Origin: Clostridia bacterium
GTDB taxonomy: Bacteria > Bacillota > Clostridia > Oscillospirales > Acutalibacteraceae
Assembly (NCBI GenBank): GCA_017434855.1
Contig: JAFRUA010000072.1
Coordinates: 1 to 58,198 of the forward strand
Direction: 5' to 3'
Length of the DNA: 58,198 nucleotides
Of this stretch, positions 16,197-24,744 are shown in pieces; within the stretch, counting starts at the first letter, position 1, and each line of letters begins with the position of its first letter. Position numbers and translations under genes: made by a program. The notes beneath the pieces are model-generated. The model was not told the origin of the DNA, did no database searches, and saw only the letters and a program-made list of their open reading frames with translations.

Positions 16197-17084
16197 TTAC
16201 AGATACGTCTCTGCCCAGCGCAGGATGGTGTTCAGCCGCGTCTGCAGCATCTCATCCGTCTGCGGACGGAAGAAGTGGTCGCCCGGCAGGGTCAGAAATT
16301 CGGTGTCCACGCCGTTCTCCTGCAGCTTTTCATACAGCTGCACCGAATTCTGATACGGCACCATGGTGTCGCTGTCGCTGTGGATGAGCAGCGTCGGCGG
16401 GACGGCGGGCGTGATGTGCAGGTACGGCGAGATTGCGTACTCCGCGGCGACGTAGGTGTCGCTGCGCTTGCGCTCCGACAGCGTTGACATGTTCTCGCCG
16501 GAAAGCGAGGTGCCCAGCAGGTGACGGTTCTTTTCGATCGTGGTGTCCTCTGCGCCGTCCAGCAGCATGATGTCCGCCGGCGCACAGCACGCCGTCACAA
16601 ACCCGATGGGGATCGGGCTGTCGTCGGAATGGTCATACGCCAGAAGCAGGGCGAGCTGGGCCCCGGCCGAATGACCAATCAGCGCCAGCTTGTGCGTCGT
16701 GACGCCGCGTTCGCGCAAGGTCGCGTCCAGCACGCCGATCGCCTTAAAGAGGGCGTCTTCCATCTGCGGTGCGGTTTTGTGGTACCGCAAGTCGCTGTAG
16801 CCCACTGTGACGCCGATGTACCCCAGCGACGCGGCCTGTTTGGCGTACTGTGTGAACTGTGTCTGGTCGCCGGTCAGCCACGCGCCGCCGTGGATCAAAA
16901 ACGCCACGTCCGCCTGCGCGGGAACGTCCTCCGGGAAATAGATGTCCATAAAGTCGCACGCGCCGCTGTCATACTGCACGCGCAGCCCGCCGTCCGGCAA
17001 GGGACCCGGCTGCATCGCGGGGCCGCGCAGTCCCATGAAAAAGGCAAGAATGGACAGCCAGAATGAAACCAGTACTTTCAACAT
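16197..17084 (-). CDS. Alpha/beta hydrolase (esterase/lipase family), membrane-anchored or secreted
   Basis: A 295-residue serine hydrolase of the hormone-sensitive-lipase/carboxylesterase type. The N-terminus (MLKVLVSFWLSILAFFMGL) is a signal or anchor helix. The oxyanion motif HGGAW is at 65-69, the nucleophile elbow GHSAG at 137-141, and the Asp and His are likely DSDTMVP and GDHFF near the C-terminus. The ATG at 17084 follows AAAGGAGG at 7 nt; a longer in-frame start would run into the peptidase gene. It is the last gene of the uxaC-MBL-M28-hydrolase run, 28 bases after the M28 gene. Substrate not predictable; pectin or xylan acetyl esters would fit the uronate context but this is speculation. 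Confidence 0.85.
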   Translation of the reverse strand: MLKVLVSFWLSILAFFMGLRGPAMQPGPLPDGGLRVQYDSGACDFMDIYFPEDVPAQADVAFLIHGGAWLTGDQTQFTQYAKQAASLGYIGVTVGYSDLRYHKTAPQMEDALFKAIGVLDATLRERGVTTHKLALIGHSAGAQLALLLAYDHSDDSPIPIGFVTACCAPADIMLLDGAEDTTIEKNRHLLGTSLSGENMSTLSERKRSDTYVAAEYAISPYLHITPAVPPTLLIHSDSDTMVPYQNSVQLYEKLQENGVDTEFLTLPGDHFFRPQTDEMLQTRLNTILRWAETYL

Positions 17085-17112
17085 CGTTGTGACCTCCTTT
17101 GATCTTAAGCGC

Positions 17113-18549
17113 TCAGTTTCGCCCGACGGAGCCGAGCAGGAACGTGTAAGGATCGGGCTTGCCGAGGGCTTTTGTGTCAGTTTGGTCAATGATGAGCAGA
17201 ACCTTCAGGAAGGTCTGCAGCTGCTCATACATCAGATCGAGGTTAAACTTTTCAAATTCGCCGCTTTCGCTGACGGTCGTCAGATAGTCCGGCGCCGTGA
17301 CCAGCGCAATCTGTGGAATGCCGACGTTGCGCAGGGGCTGCCCTTCGCCGAAGTGCAGGATATTGTGGCCCTTGAGCGTCACAGTGCGCACCAGCGTGCG
17401 GCCCTCCAGCGCCCGATAATAGATGTCGTCCATCGTTTTGTTGCCGGTATAGACGATCTCAACGTCGATGGGATTCGTCTGCTGATAGACGCCGTCCACG
17501 TCCTTCCATTCGGTGCAGCCGAAGTGCTCCAGCGCCACGCCGGCAACGGCCTTGATGTGGCCGCCCTTGCCGTCCCACATGTCGCGGTGATTCTTCAGCC
17601 ATTTTGACGTCGCCTGAATATCGCTTTGCTTGAAGTGCGGCAACCGGAAGTGCCCCGTCACAAAGACAAAGATTACGCTGCGCTCCAGCTCCAGCCCCTT
17701 GAGGTACCGCAGAATGGCAAGCAACGCGATGGGCCCGTTCTCTTCGGCAAAGTTGACGCCGTCGGTGTGGGTGTTGACGATCACAGCCTCCTGCGGGTTT
17801 TTGCCGGGCAGCATGGTATAAAACGATTCGCTGTTCGCGTTCTTTTCTTTTTTTGCTTCAAGAACAAGGGTGACCTTGTCTTTGTTTTTGGCTGCTGCGC
17901 GCAGTTGTTCGCCGTCCGCCTCGCAGACCCACAGCGCAGGGATGCCCTGATAGTCCAGGATGAACGGGAGGTACTGCCCCTTCACCATTTCGCGCGACAT
18001 CCCCTTCCAGACGCAGATCACGCCCTTCACGCCCGCCGCCTTTGCCACGGAAAGCAACGGAATATTGACAAACGACGTTGCCACCGGGCCCTTGTAAAAA
18101 GCGGGCAGGTTCACACCCGCCGGATAGGAACGCCGCTGATTGAACGCAATGCCGCTCGGGATTTTTCCAAGGTCGCTGACTGTAACCAAAGCGATCTTTC
18201 CGGATGCCGGAAGATAGTTGAGATGCTTTCCGTGGATCTCCACAATTTCCTCCGTAACGCCCAGCGGGCCGGTCTCGCCGGAATACGGCCATGCGGAGGA
18301 TACGGGGATGCGCACATCCTCATTGCCGCGATGGATGGTGATGCTGCTGCCGCGCTCGGCCCAGCGGTCAAAGGAATACAGATCGGAATACACCGGCAGA
18401 CCCAGCGCGCCGATCTCGTCTTTCAGGTACTGCACAAAGTCGCGCTGATTGCCGGAGCCGGTGAGCCGGCTGCCAAAGCTGTTGAGATGTTCCATCGCCT
18501 TTTGCAGCTCGGCTTTGCTGCAAAGGCGGTCCAGATCCAGTTGCATCAT
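17113..18549 (-). CDS. M28-family metallopeptidase-like protein with altered metal site
   Basis: A 478-residue protein with the two-part layout of M28 aminopeptidases: an N-terminal LNSFGSRLTGSGNQRDFVQYL segment, an inserted PA-like domain (about 90-220) and a Zn-peptidase fold. The first metal motif is present as NTHTDG, but the usual D-N-x-S-G that follows is replaced by ENGPIALLAIL, and the normal E-E-x-G segment reads TGHFRLPHF. The enzyme may therefore use a changed metal site or be non-peptidolytic. No signal peptide is visible, so it is probably cytoplasmic. AAGGAG precedes two tandem ATG codons. It is the third gene of the uxaC operon. Confidence 0.75.
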   Translation of the reverse strand: MMQLDLDRLCSKAELQKAMEHLNSFGSRLTGSGNQRDFVQYLKDEIGALGLPVYSDLYSFDRWAERGSSITIHRGNEDVRIPVSSAWPYSGETGPLGVTEEIVEIHGKHLNYLPASGKIALVTVSDLGKIPSGIAFNQRRSYPAGVNLPAFYKGPVATSFVNIPLLSVAKAAGVKGVICVWKGMSREMVKGQYLPFILDYQGIPALWVCEADGEQLRAAAKNKDKVTLVLEAKKEKNANSESFYTMLPGKNPQEAVIVNTHTDGVNFAEENGPIALLAILRYLKGLELERSVIFVFVTGHFRLPHFKQSDIQATSKWLKNHRDMWDGKGGHIKAVAGVALEHFGCTEWKDVDGVYQQTNPIDVEIVYTGNKTMDDIYYRALEGRTLVRTVTLKGHNILHFGEGQPLRNVGIPQIALVTAPDYLTTVSESGEFEKFNLDLMYEQLQTFLKVLLIIDQTDTKALGKPDPYTFLLGSVGRN

Positions 18550-18574
18550 ATACGCTCCTTTTCTTTAGTTGTGG

Positions 18575-19393
18575 TCAGGGTCTGCATCTGCCGCGCTGCG
18601 GGCGCCGGAGATTCGCCGTGTCGCAGTGGATGCAGCCGTCCGGCGAAAAGGCCGGATAAAAGATCAAATGCTTGCGCGGCGCGTTTGTCGGGTATTCCCG
18701 CAGCAGCGCCTCGGCATTTTGAATGTGATGGCTGAGCTGCGCCGCCGTGACGCGGCCGTTGCCGTGGCCGCACCACATCTGAACCCCCTGCTGCGCCGGC
18801 AGCAGCGTTTCTTTTGCCGACGCCAGCCACACCTCCAGCGGCAGCGCACGGTAGGTGTGCATCGGCAGCACCGGGCAAACATGGTCGCCTGTGAACATCA
18901 GTCCGCGGCCTTCGTCCAGAAAGACGGTGCTGCCCGCCGTGTGGCCGGGTGTCCGCATGGTCCGCACCGTGCGGCCGCCGAGGTCAAACGTCATCGGCGC
19001 CTCCATCGGAAGCCACTGCGCGCGGAAGTTGTCGCCGCGCACGTCGCGCTTCGTAATGCCCGCTTTTTTCATGGTGTTGGACAGCAGGGTGCGGCGGATC
19101 AGGCGCGTGTTTTGCAGCCGGAAGTTGTGCGTGCAGTCCTCTTTCGGCACATAGACCGCTTCAAACTGGTACCCCGCGCCAAGGTGATCGCCGTGGCCGT
19201 GCGTCGCCGCCACCGTCAGCGGCAGGTCGGTCAGCGTTCGTACCAGCGCGGCAAGATCGCCCGTCCCGATGGAGCAGTCGATCAGCAGCGCACGGTCGTC
19301 GCCCAGCAGCAGATAGCAGTTGTCGCGCCCGCATTCATCGATGCGAAATGTCTGCGCGTCCAGCCGCTCCACGCTGTAAACCGCGGCGCTCAT
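18575..19393 (-). CDS. MBL-fold metallo-hydrolase
   Basis: A 272-residue metallo-beta-lactamase-fold hydrolase. The dinuclear metal motif THGHGDH is at residues 64-70, followed by a conserved His in RTPGHTAGS, the bridging Asp in MFTGDHVCP and a final His in MWCGHGNG. The specific substrate is unknown. The ATG at 19391-19393 overlaps the uxaC stop as ATGA, so the genes are translationally coupled; the open frame extends far upstream inside uxaC, but that part is out of character. The pairing with uxaC suggests hydrolysis of a lactone or ester in sugar-acid metabolism, but other members act on thioesters or phosphodiesters. Confidence 0.85.
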   Translation of the reverse strand: MSAAVYSVERLDAQTFRIDECGRDNCYLLLGDDRALLIDCSIGTGDLAALVRTLTDLPLTVAATHGHGDHLGAGYQFEAVYVPKEDCTHNFRLQNTRLIRRTLLSNTMKKAGITKRDVRGDNFRAQWLPMEAPMTFDLGGRTVRTMRTPGHTAGSTVFLDEGRGLMFTGDHVCPVLPMHTYRALPLEVWLASAKETLLPAQQGVQMWCGHGNGRVTAAQLSHHIQNAEALLREYPTNAPRKHLIFYPAFSPDGCIHCDTANLRRPQRGRCRP

Positions 19394-20787
19394 ATTCCGA
19401 AATACCGTTTGGCGTTCCCGTAGCACACGCCCTCGATGATGGTTTTCAGCGCCGCGTCGTCGTCGGGATACAGTCCCCGCTCGACCCAGCCGCCGATCAG
19501 ATCGCACAGGATGCGGCGGAAATATTCGTGCCGCGGATATGACAAAAACGACCGGGAATCCGTCACCATGCCGACAAAGGTGCCCAGCACGCCGAGGTTT
19601 GCGAGGGCACGCATCTGTGCGCGCATCCCGTCGATGTTGTCGTTGAACCACCAGCCGGAACCGAACTGGATCTTGCCGAATGCTTCGCCCGACTGGAAGT
19701 TGCCGAGCATTGCGCCGAACACCTGATTGTCCTTCGGGTTGAGGGTGAACAAAATCGTCTTTGGCAACGCGCCGTCGCGGTCCAGCGTATCCAACAGCCG
19801 CGACAGACCGACCGCCTGCGCTTTGTCGTCGATGGAATCAAAGCCAGTGTCCGGCCCCAGGCGGGCAAACATCCGCGCGTTGTTGTTGCGCATCGCGCCC
19901 AGGTGCAGCTCCATGGCAAGGCCCCGCGCGGCATACATCCGCCCCAGTGCGCACAGCACTGCAAAGTGGTAACCGGCGATCTCGCGCGCCGTCAGCGGTT
20001 GTTGCGCCAGCGCCTTTTGCAGCACGGCGGTCACTTCGTCGTCGGTGAACACCACCGGCTCGACCGACGCCACCGACTGGTCGCTCGCCACGCAGCCCAT
20101 GGACACAAAGAAATCCAGCCGCTGCGCCAGCGCCGTTTTCAGGTCGTCAAAGGTTCCGATCGTCACGCCGGACGCGGCGGACAGGGCCTTGATCCAATCC
20201 AAAAAGCCGGGCAGCTCCACGGCGATGGCCTTGTCGGGACGAAACGCCGGCAGCACGGGGATGTCAAAACCGCCGTCCTTCAGCGCCTTGTGGTACCGCA
20301 GGTCGTCGACCGGGTCGTCGGTCGTGCACAGGGCGGCGACGTTGCTGTTTCGGATCAGTGTCTGCGGACGGAAGTCCTGTGTCTGCAGCAGCGCACATGT
20401 CTCGTTCCAGATCGCTTCGGCCGTCGCCTCCGACAGCACGGTCGTGATGCCGAAATAGCGCTGCAGCTCCAGGTGGCTCCAGTGAAACAGCGGGTTCCCG
20501 ATGGCGAGGGTCAGCGTTCTGGCAAAAGCTTTGAATTTTTCAAACGGGGCGGCGTCGCCGGTGATGAAGCGTTCGTCCACGCCGGCGGAGCGCATGGCCC
20601 GCCACTTATAGTGGTCGCCGGCCAGCCACAGCTCGCACAGGTCGTTCGGCTGCCGGTTTTCAAAGATTTCTTTCGCGCTCAGGTGGCAATGCCAGTCAAA
20701 GATCGGCGGATCTTTGGCATATGCGTCAAACAGGCGCTTCGCGGTTTCGGTATTCAGCAAAAAGTCTTCATTCATAAACGGTTTCAT
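19390..20787 (-). CDS. uxaC: Glucuronate/galacturonate isomerase
   Basis: A 465-residue uronate isomerase that converts D-glucuronate to fructuronate and D-galacturonate to tagaturonate, the first step of hexuronate use. The N-terminus MKPFMNEDFLLNTETAKRLF, the metal-binding DWHCHL near residue 30, the LGAMRNNNARMF block and the C-terminal GWVERGLYP...NAKRYFGI ending are characteristic. The ATG at 20787 follows AAGGGGG; a longer frame is unsupported. The gene has its own promoter (20819-20847) and heads an operon with MBL, M28-like and alpha/beta hydrolase genes. The other uronate genes (uxaB, kdgK, kdgA) are not here. Confidence 0.96.
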   Translation of the reverse strand: MKPFMNEDFLLNTETAKRLFDAYAKDPPIFDWHCHLSAKEIFENRQPNDLCELWLAGDHYKWRAMRSAGVDERFITGDAAPFEKFKAFARTLTLAIGNPLFHWSHLELQRYFGITTVLSEATAEAIWNETCALLQTQDFRPQTLIRNSNVAALCTTDDPVDDLRYHKALKDGGFDIPVLPAFRPDKAIAVELPGFLDWIKALSAASGVTIGTFDDLKTALAQRLDFFVSMGCVASDQSVASVEPVVFTDDEVTAVLQKALAQQPLTAREIAGYHFAVLCALGRMYAARGLAMELHLGAMRNNNARMFARLGPDTGFDSIDDKAQAVGLSRLLDTLDRDGALPKTILFTLNPKDNQVFGAMLGNFQSGEAFGKIQFGSGWWFNDNIDGMRAQMRALANLGVLGTFVGMVTDSRSFLSYPRHEYFRRILCDLIGGWVERGLYPDDDAALKTIIEGVCYGNAKRYFGI

Positions 20788-20818
20788 AGTGAACCCCCTT
20801 GTCATATTCGTTCGCTTC

Positions 20819-20847
20819 ATTGTACCGCAAACGGGCGGGAAAGTCAA
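20819..20847 (-). promoter_or_regulatory. Promoter of the uxaC operon
   Basis: On the minus strand TTGACT (20842-20847), 17 bp, TACAAT (20819-20824), 32 bases before the uxaC ATG. One mismatch in each box. Confidence 0.8.
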
Positions 20848-20860
20848 TGACGGGCCGGCA

Positions 20861-20897
20861 AAAAACAACAGGGCGCTTTTTGAACGGCGCCCCTGTT
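20861..20897 (-). terminator. Rho-independent terminator of the HEAT-repeat gene
   Basis: Stem ACAGGGGCGC / GCGCCCTGT with one bulged base, loop of about 9 nt, followed on the minus strand by TGTTTTTTG. It lies 15 bases after the stop at 20913 and just upstream of the uxaC promoter. Confidence 0.8.
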
Positions 20898-20912
20898 TGC
20901 TGTTTTTTCATT

Positions 20913-21527
20913 TCAATTTGCTTCTTTGGATACGGTCGCCTTGATTGCGCCCAGACAGTGCAGTCTTACCACACGGTGCTCATCCGTTTCTGAAACTTGC
21001 CGCAGCTGCTCTAAAAAGGGCCTGACGAACTCCGGTCTGCGTTTGCCGAGAACGCGGAAGATTTCCGGCGCTTCCATCCGCACCCGGTCATCCGCATCGT
21101 ACAGGAGCTTCTCAAAAACCGTCAGATGATTCTCATAAAGATCCGGCGTGTTCACGGCAATGTTTTCTGATGCCCAGACAAAGCTCAGCCGGACCTCCGC
21201 TGCCCCATCGGCGGCAAGGCGGAACAGGCCCTTCCACCACGGCGCGATCACAGAATAGCTGCCGCGCCCGATTCTGCCCAGGGCATTCACCGCGCGCGCC
21301 CGCAAAAGCGGAACCGGATGATCGCAAAAAGAAGCGATTGCAGGAACCGTATCCTGCGCCGACACGGGATCAACCAGACCGATCTCACCCAGCAGCCAGA
21401 GCGCCTTGGCCTGTATTTTGACAGCGTCATGGGCAAGCAGAGACGAAACATATGGGATGTTCTCTTTCCACCGATCTCTGTTTTTTGTCAACACGCCAAG
21501 CGATTTATAGAGTTCCGATTCGTTCAA
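20913..21527 (-). CDS. HEAT-repeat protein
   Basis: A 204-residue alpha-solenoid protein made of about five HEAT/PBS-lyase-type repeats (for example HDAVKIQAKALWLLGEIGL, HPVPLLRARAVNALGRIG, ADDRVRMEAPEIFRVLGKR, DEHRVVRLHCLGAIKA). Such proteins act as protein-binding scaffolds; no enzyme motif is seen. I prefer the TTG at 21527 (product beginning NESELYKSLGVLTK after the initiator) because AAGGGGTG lies 8 nt upstream; the open frame continues to 21707 without a good ribosome site and the extra sequence is not repeat-like. It lies downstream of the acyl carrier protein gene with its own terminator. Role unknown. Confidence 0.75.
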   Translation of the reverse strand: MNESELYKSLGVLTKNRDRWKENIPYVSSLLAHDAVKIQAKALWLLGEIGLVDPVSAQDTVPAIASFCDHPVPLLRARAVNALGRIGRGSYSVIAPWWKGLFRLAADGAAEVRLSFVWASENIAVNTPDLYENHLTVFEKLLYDADDRVRMEAPEIFRVLGKRRPEFVRPFLEQLRQVSETDEHRVVRLHCLGAIKATVSKEAN

Positions 21528-21723
21528 TCCAGCCTCACCCCTTCCCGCGTTCTTTTCCACTCCATCATGCAACCCCTTTGTCTGCAGCCGCATGTTTGCG
21601 TCGCTTTTGAAAAACTGCGCAAAGCCAATGGCCCTGCGCAGATTGAATACCGCGATTGCGAAAAAAGATGGATTGCGTACAAGCACCGCCTTGCGGGAAC
21701 GCCCCAACGCAGCGGTCCCCTTT

Positions 21724-21960
21724 TCAGCCGTTCACTTCGGCTTCCAGATAGTGCACCAGATCCCCCACCGTCACCAGCGTGGGCAGCACACGGTCCGGGA
21801 TGGAGATGTCATACTTTTCTTCAATGATGCAAATCAGGTCAAACAATTCAAAAGAATTGAGCCCGAAATCTGCCGTCAACACATCGTCCGCCTTGGCGGT
21901 GGTCACTTTTCCGTCGGTATAATCACTCAGAATTTCAAGAAGATCCTTTTGAATATTCAT
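21724..21960 (-). CDS. Acyl carrier protein
   Basis: A 78-residue acyl carrier protein. The phosphopantetheine attachment Ser is Ser36 in GLNSFEL (usually DSL), within the expected helix II context; overall acidic composition and length fit. It is not the fatty-acid-synthesis acpP by context: it is fused transcriptionally to an acyltransferase gene, whose stop TAA overlaps its ATG (TAATG), so the carrier probably delivers or receives acyl groups for that enzyme or for a small dedicated lipid pathway. Confidence 0.93.
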   Translation of the reverse strand: MNIQKDLLEILSDYTDGKVTTAKADDVLTADFGLNSFELFDLICIIEEKYDISIPDRVLPTLVTVGDLVHYLEAEVNG

Positions 21961-23279
21961 TACGCTTTCCTCTTTCCTTTCTCTTCGTTGCGCTTGCGCC
22001 AGATCTCTTTATGAATCTCTTCTGTGGCAAGCGAAATCTTTGTGACTGAAAACGCCGAACACTGCGGAAAAACGTACCACGTATCTTCGATCGTGTTCAG
22101 ATCAATGCAGTCTTTCTTTTGGCCGAAGCGATAGTTGTATTCCACGTGCACGGCATACTGCCCGGCGGCGGAAATCTCCATCGAAAACGGCAGGCCGCTG
22201 TAATCCCGCGTTCCCTTCAGATGGAAGCCCGTCATATCGTGCAACAGCGTGCCGCTGCCCAGCCGGACAAAGCCTTTGGAATTCGGCAGGTCGTTGACAA
22301 CCACCGGGCTTTCAAAACGGTATGTCCCGGCAAGGACCTCTTTTTTCACCTGCTCACGTTCCCACTGATACCAGTCTGTCGGGAACTGGAATTCGGTTTC
22401 GCCGCTGTTTGCCTTCAGCTCGCCGTACTCCGTCAGGGTCCAGCTCTTGCCGCAGTGCTCGCAAAAGATCTTGTCACCCTTGGAGCGCATGGCGTATTCC
22501 GTCATGCAGTGCGGGCATTGATACAGCACCTTGTGCAGCCCCTCGGCGCGCTTCGGATACGTCACGCGGACCTTGTTGTGGTACTGCCAGCGGAAATCGT
22601 CGTTATACAGCAGTGCGCGCAGCTTTGCGTTGATCTCGTCCACCGAGGTGTTTTCGATCTCTTCCGGCGTGAAGGCAAGGGTCATATCCGCCTCCACCGG
22701 GTGGACCTGCAGCTTTCTGCGGATGCTGTGGTCGCCCCAGAACGGGTCATAGATGTGGTGCCCGCGGCAGGTGAAGGTCACGACCGGCACCTTGTGGTGC
22801 TTGGCAAGCTGACCCACCGCATCCGGAATGATCTCGGTCACACCGCACAGGGAATAACGCGCCTCGGCATAGATGCCGAAGATATAGCCGTCTTTCAGCG
22901 CCTGGCGGCAGTTGCGCAGCAGACCGATGTCGGTGGTATATTTGCGCTTCGGCACGCCGCCGAACTTGCGCAGGAAATATTCGCGCCCGATATAGTCGTC
23001 CACCGCCGCGGGGAAAATCCCCTTGGCCGGATAGATCGCCGAACTCATCACATAAAAATCATAAAACGCGTTGTGATTGCAGACGAGGAGGTACGGCGGC
23101 TTGACGCCCTCCATCCGCACGCGGTTGATTTTTCCGTTGTGGAGGACGCGGCGCACCGTTGAGAACGCATAGATCATCGGCTGGATCAGCGCGTCCTGCA
23201 CCATCGGCGCCTTGTTCATATCAAATTTTTTGACCGCCGGCGGACCGCTTCTGACGTACCGCCCGAACTCCTTGCTCAT
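21960..23279 (-). CDS. PlsC-like 1-acylglycerol-3-phosphate acyltransferase with internal zinc ribbon
   Basis: A 439-residue protein. The N-terminal half is a PlsC-type acyltransferase with the catalytic HX4D motif NHNAFYD (His69, Asp74) and the substrate loop IYAEARYSL (normally FPEGTRS-like). Near residue 252 a zinc ribbon CPHC...CEHCG is inserted after the acyltransferase domain, and the remaining 150 residues form a beta-rich domain of unknown function. Standard PlsC proteins are 200-250 residues, so this is a larger subtype. The ATG at 23279 follows GGAGGATG. It is coupled to the acyl carrier protein gene by a TAATG overlap. Acyl-ACP-dependent transfer to a lyso-lipid is inferred; the exact acceptor is unknown. 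Confidence 0.82.
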   Translation of the reverse strand: MSKEFGRYVRSGPPAVKKFDMNKAPMVQDALIQPMIYAFSTVRRVLHNGKINRVRMEGVKPPYLLVCNHNAFYDFYVMSSAIYPAKGIFPAAVDDYIGREYFLRKFGGVPKRKYTTDIGLLRNCRQALKDGYIFGIYAEARYSLCGVTEIIPDAVGQLAKHHKVPVVTFTCRGHHIYDPFWGDHSIRRKLQVHPVEADMTLAFTPEEIENTSVDEINAKLRALLYNDDFRWQYHNKVRVTYPKRAEGLHKVLYQCPHCMTEYAMRSKGDKIFCEHCGKSWTLTEYGELKANSGETEFQFPTDWYQWEREQVKKEVLAGTYRFESPVVVNDLPNSKGFVRLGSGTLLHDMTGFHLKGTRDYSGLPFSMEISAAGQYAVHVEYNYRFGQKKDCIDLNTIEDTWYVFPQCSAFSVTKISLATEEIHKEIWRKRNEEKGKRKA

Positions 23280-23533
23280 AGTGTCATCCTCCGTAAATTG
23301 CAGGTACTCATAATTCAATCTATCATAATACAATATTCCGAAAATATATTTCTTTTTTGGAATTTTCAAAGACTTTTAACTTTCTTGTCAACATTTTAAA
23401 ACATTGTTCCCGTTTCTTCGCGGTTTATACGCTGCAGATGAAATCACCGCACAAAAAATGCGGCGTCCTGCATGCGGCCGTCACCAGCCGTTTCATGGGC
23501 GCCGCGTCAAAAAATGACATCGAAGAAAAAAAT

Positions 23534-24190
23534 TCACGCGGAAACCGCTTTCTCCCCGATCATGATCCATGCAAACACCGTCTCTCTCTGCTCGATTCGT
23601 TTCAGCCCGGCAGCCTTCATGGACTTTGAAATACGGTCCGGGTGATCCGGGCAGAGGATCAGTTCCCGCTCCCCACAGCGTAAAACGGTCGCCTGGCTTT
23701 TGTCGATCGACAAAACAAACCGTCCGTTTTCATTCAGCAGGTTTGCCGCCTTGCGGATTGCCGCTTCCTTTTCTATGATGTGCATAAACGTCAAAGAAGA
23801 ATAGATCACATCGAATGTCCGATTGAATTCACAGCTCAAAAAATCACCGCAAATGAGATGGACATTTTGAAATGCCTTCAGGTGATTCTTTGCCCGTTCA
23901 ATCGTTTTTAATGAAAGATCAACCCCATAAAACAGCTTGCACTGCGGCGCGGTTTTGACCGCAAGCCGCCCTGTGCCGACGCCGATCTCCAACACGCTTT
24001 TCTCTTTTGATAGATGCAGCGCATCCATAAAGACGTCGCCGTCCCAGCCGTCCATGTATGCTTTCAACGCCGCAGGGTCTTGCACCGGGTCGTTGTTTTC
24101 ATCAATCAAAGCGTCATAATGCCGAACGATTTCCGCACGGTGCTGTTCCGCGCTTTCTTCATGTCGGCGGCGCCGGATCTTCTTTTCCAC
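23534..24190 (-). CDS. Class I SAM-dependent methyltransferase
   Basis: A 218-residue Rossmann-fold methyltransferase. SAM motif I is VLEIGVGTGRLA near residue 68, with GVDLS supplying the acidic ribose contact, then CGDFL and the DVIYSSLTFMHI post-motif segment. The N-terminus is unusually basic (EKKIRRRRHEES). The GTG at 24190 is chosen because AAAGGAGG lies 7 nt upstream; an earlier GTG overlaps the ribosome site. The substrate is unknown; Methyltransf_25/11 members act on small molecules, quinones or lipids. The acyltransferase downstream starts 250 bases away and is probably a separate unit. Confidence 0.88.
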   Translation of the reverse strand: MEKKIRRRRHEESAEQHRAEIVRHYDALIDENNDPVQDPAALKAYMDGWDGDVFMDALHLSKEKSVLEIGVGTGRLAVKTAPQCKLFYGVDLSLKTIERAKNHLKAFQNVHLICGDFLSCEFNRTFDVIYSSLTFMHIIEKEAAIRKAANLLNENGRFVLSIDKSQATVLRCGERELILCPDHPDRISKSMKAAGLKRIEQRETVFAWIMIGEKAVSA

Positions 24191-24204
24191 AGCACATCCT
24201 CCTT

Positions 24205-24333
24205 TCACCGTTTCATCATAAATCTGTCGGTTTCACGCCCTTGCGTCTCATCAACGTGCAGCAATCCGTTTTCGGTTGCCACGCGGAACAACAGCCGCCG
24301 GTCGCTACGTGGCGCCGCGTCAAATGATCCATC
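24205..24333 (-). pseudogene. In-frame tail after the amber stop of the small hydrophobic gene
   Basis: Directly after the TAG that ends the 24334-24615 gene, the same frame stays open for 42 codons to a TGA at 24205-24207 and encodes a protein-like sequence (for example RRLLFRVATENGLL and HVDETQGRETDRFMMKR). It may be the lost or read-through C-terminus of that gene, or the tail of an unrelated gene remnant. I do not recognise the family. Confidence 0.3.
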
Positions 24334-24615
24334 CTATCCGACCAGACCGAGCGCGCTCAACAGTGTAATCATCACAGCGCCGCCGCGGTCCGCCAGCGTT
24401 TCCAGCAGCCCGAACAGCTGCGCGCCGCCCTGCATCAGTCCAAGCGCGTTCACCGCGGATGGAAGCGTATCGCTTCCGCGCTCAATCAGCGTCATCATCA
24501 GCGCGCCGACCTGCGCCGCAGGCCCCGCCTGCCCAAGGTGCTCCAAAATGACCTGCAGCAAACTGAGGGGTACGGCCCACCAGCCGGCCAGCAGCAGAGC
24601 CAGTCCTGTTGTCAT
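24334..24615 (-). CDS. Small hydrophobic protein of unknown function
   Basis: A 93-residue protein starting MTTGLALLLAGWWAVPLSLL, with two or three helical hydrophobic stretches rich in Gly, Leu and Ala (VGALMMTLIERGS, AVMITLLSALGLVG) and few charges. It is likely a small membrane protein. The ATG at 24615 follows AAAGGAGG; the upstream open frame is interrupted in character by the MITE-like repeat and is not believed. The stop is an amber with an open in-frame continuation of 42 codons. No family recognised. Confidence 0.6.
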   Translation of the reverse strand: MTTGLALLLAGWWAVPLSLLQVILEHLGQAGPAAQVGALMMTLIERGSDTLPSAVNALGLMQGGAQLFGLLETLADRGGAVMITLLSALGLVG

Positions 24616-24733
24616 CTTCTCGCCTCCTTTTCGTTTTCTGCCTTCATGATACCACAAAGCGCCGCGCTCCGCAAGCAACCGGACTTTCCATTTAAAAAAA
24701 TTCTTCGCAACCGCAAGTTGCGATCTCATTCTC

Positions 24734-24744
24734 CATTCTGCATT
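24734..24744. repeat. Left copy of an 11-bp direct repeat flanking the MITE-like element
   Basis: CATTCTGCATT, directly abutting the left terminal inverted repeat at 24745. The same 11 bases abut the right terminus at 24906-24916, as expected for a target-site duplication. Confidence 0.7.

Noticed and set aside
18575-19651. Longer MBL protein starting at 19651
   Set aside because: The extra 86 residues are Arg/His-rich antisense-like sequence inside uxaC; the ATGA overlap at 19393 is a standard coupled start.
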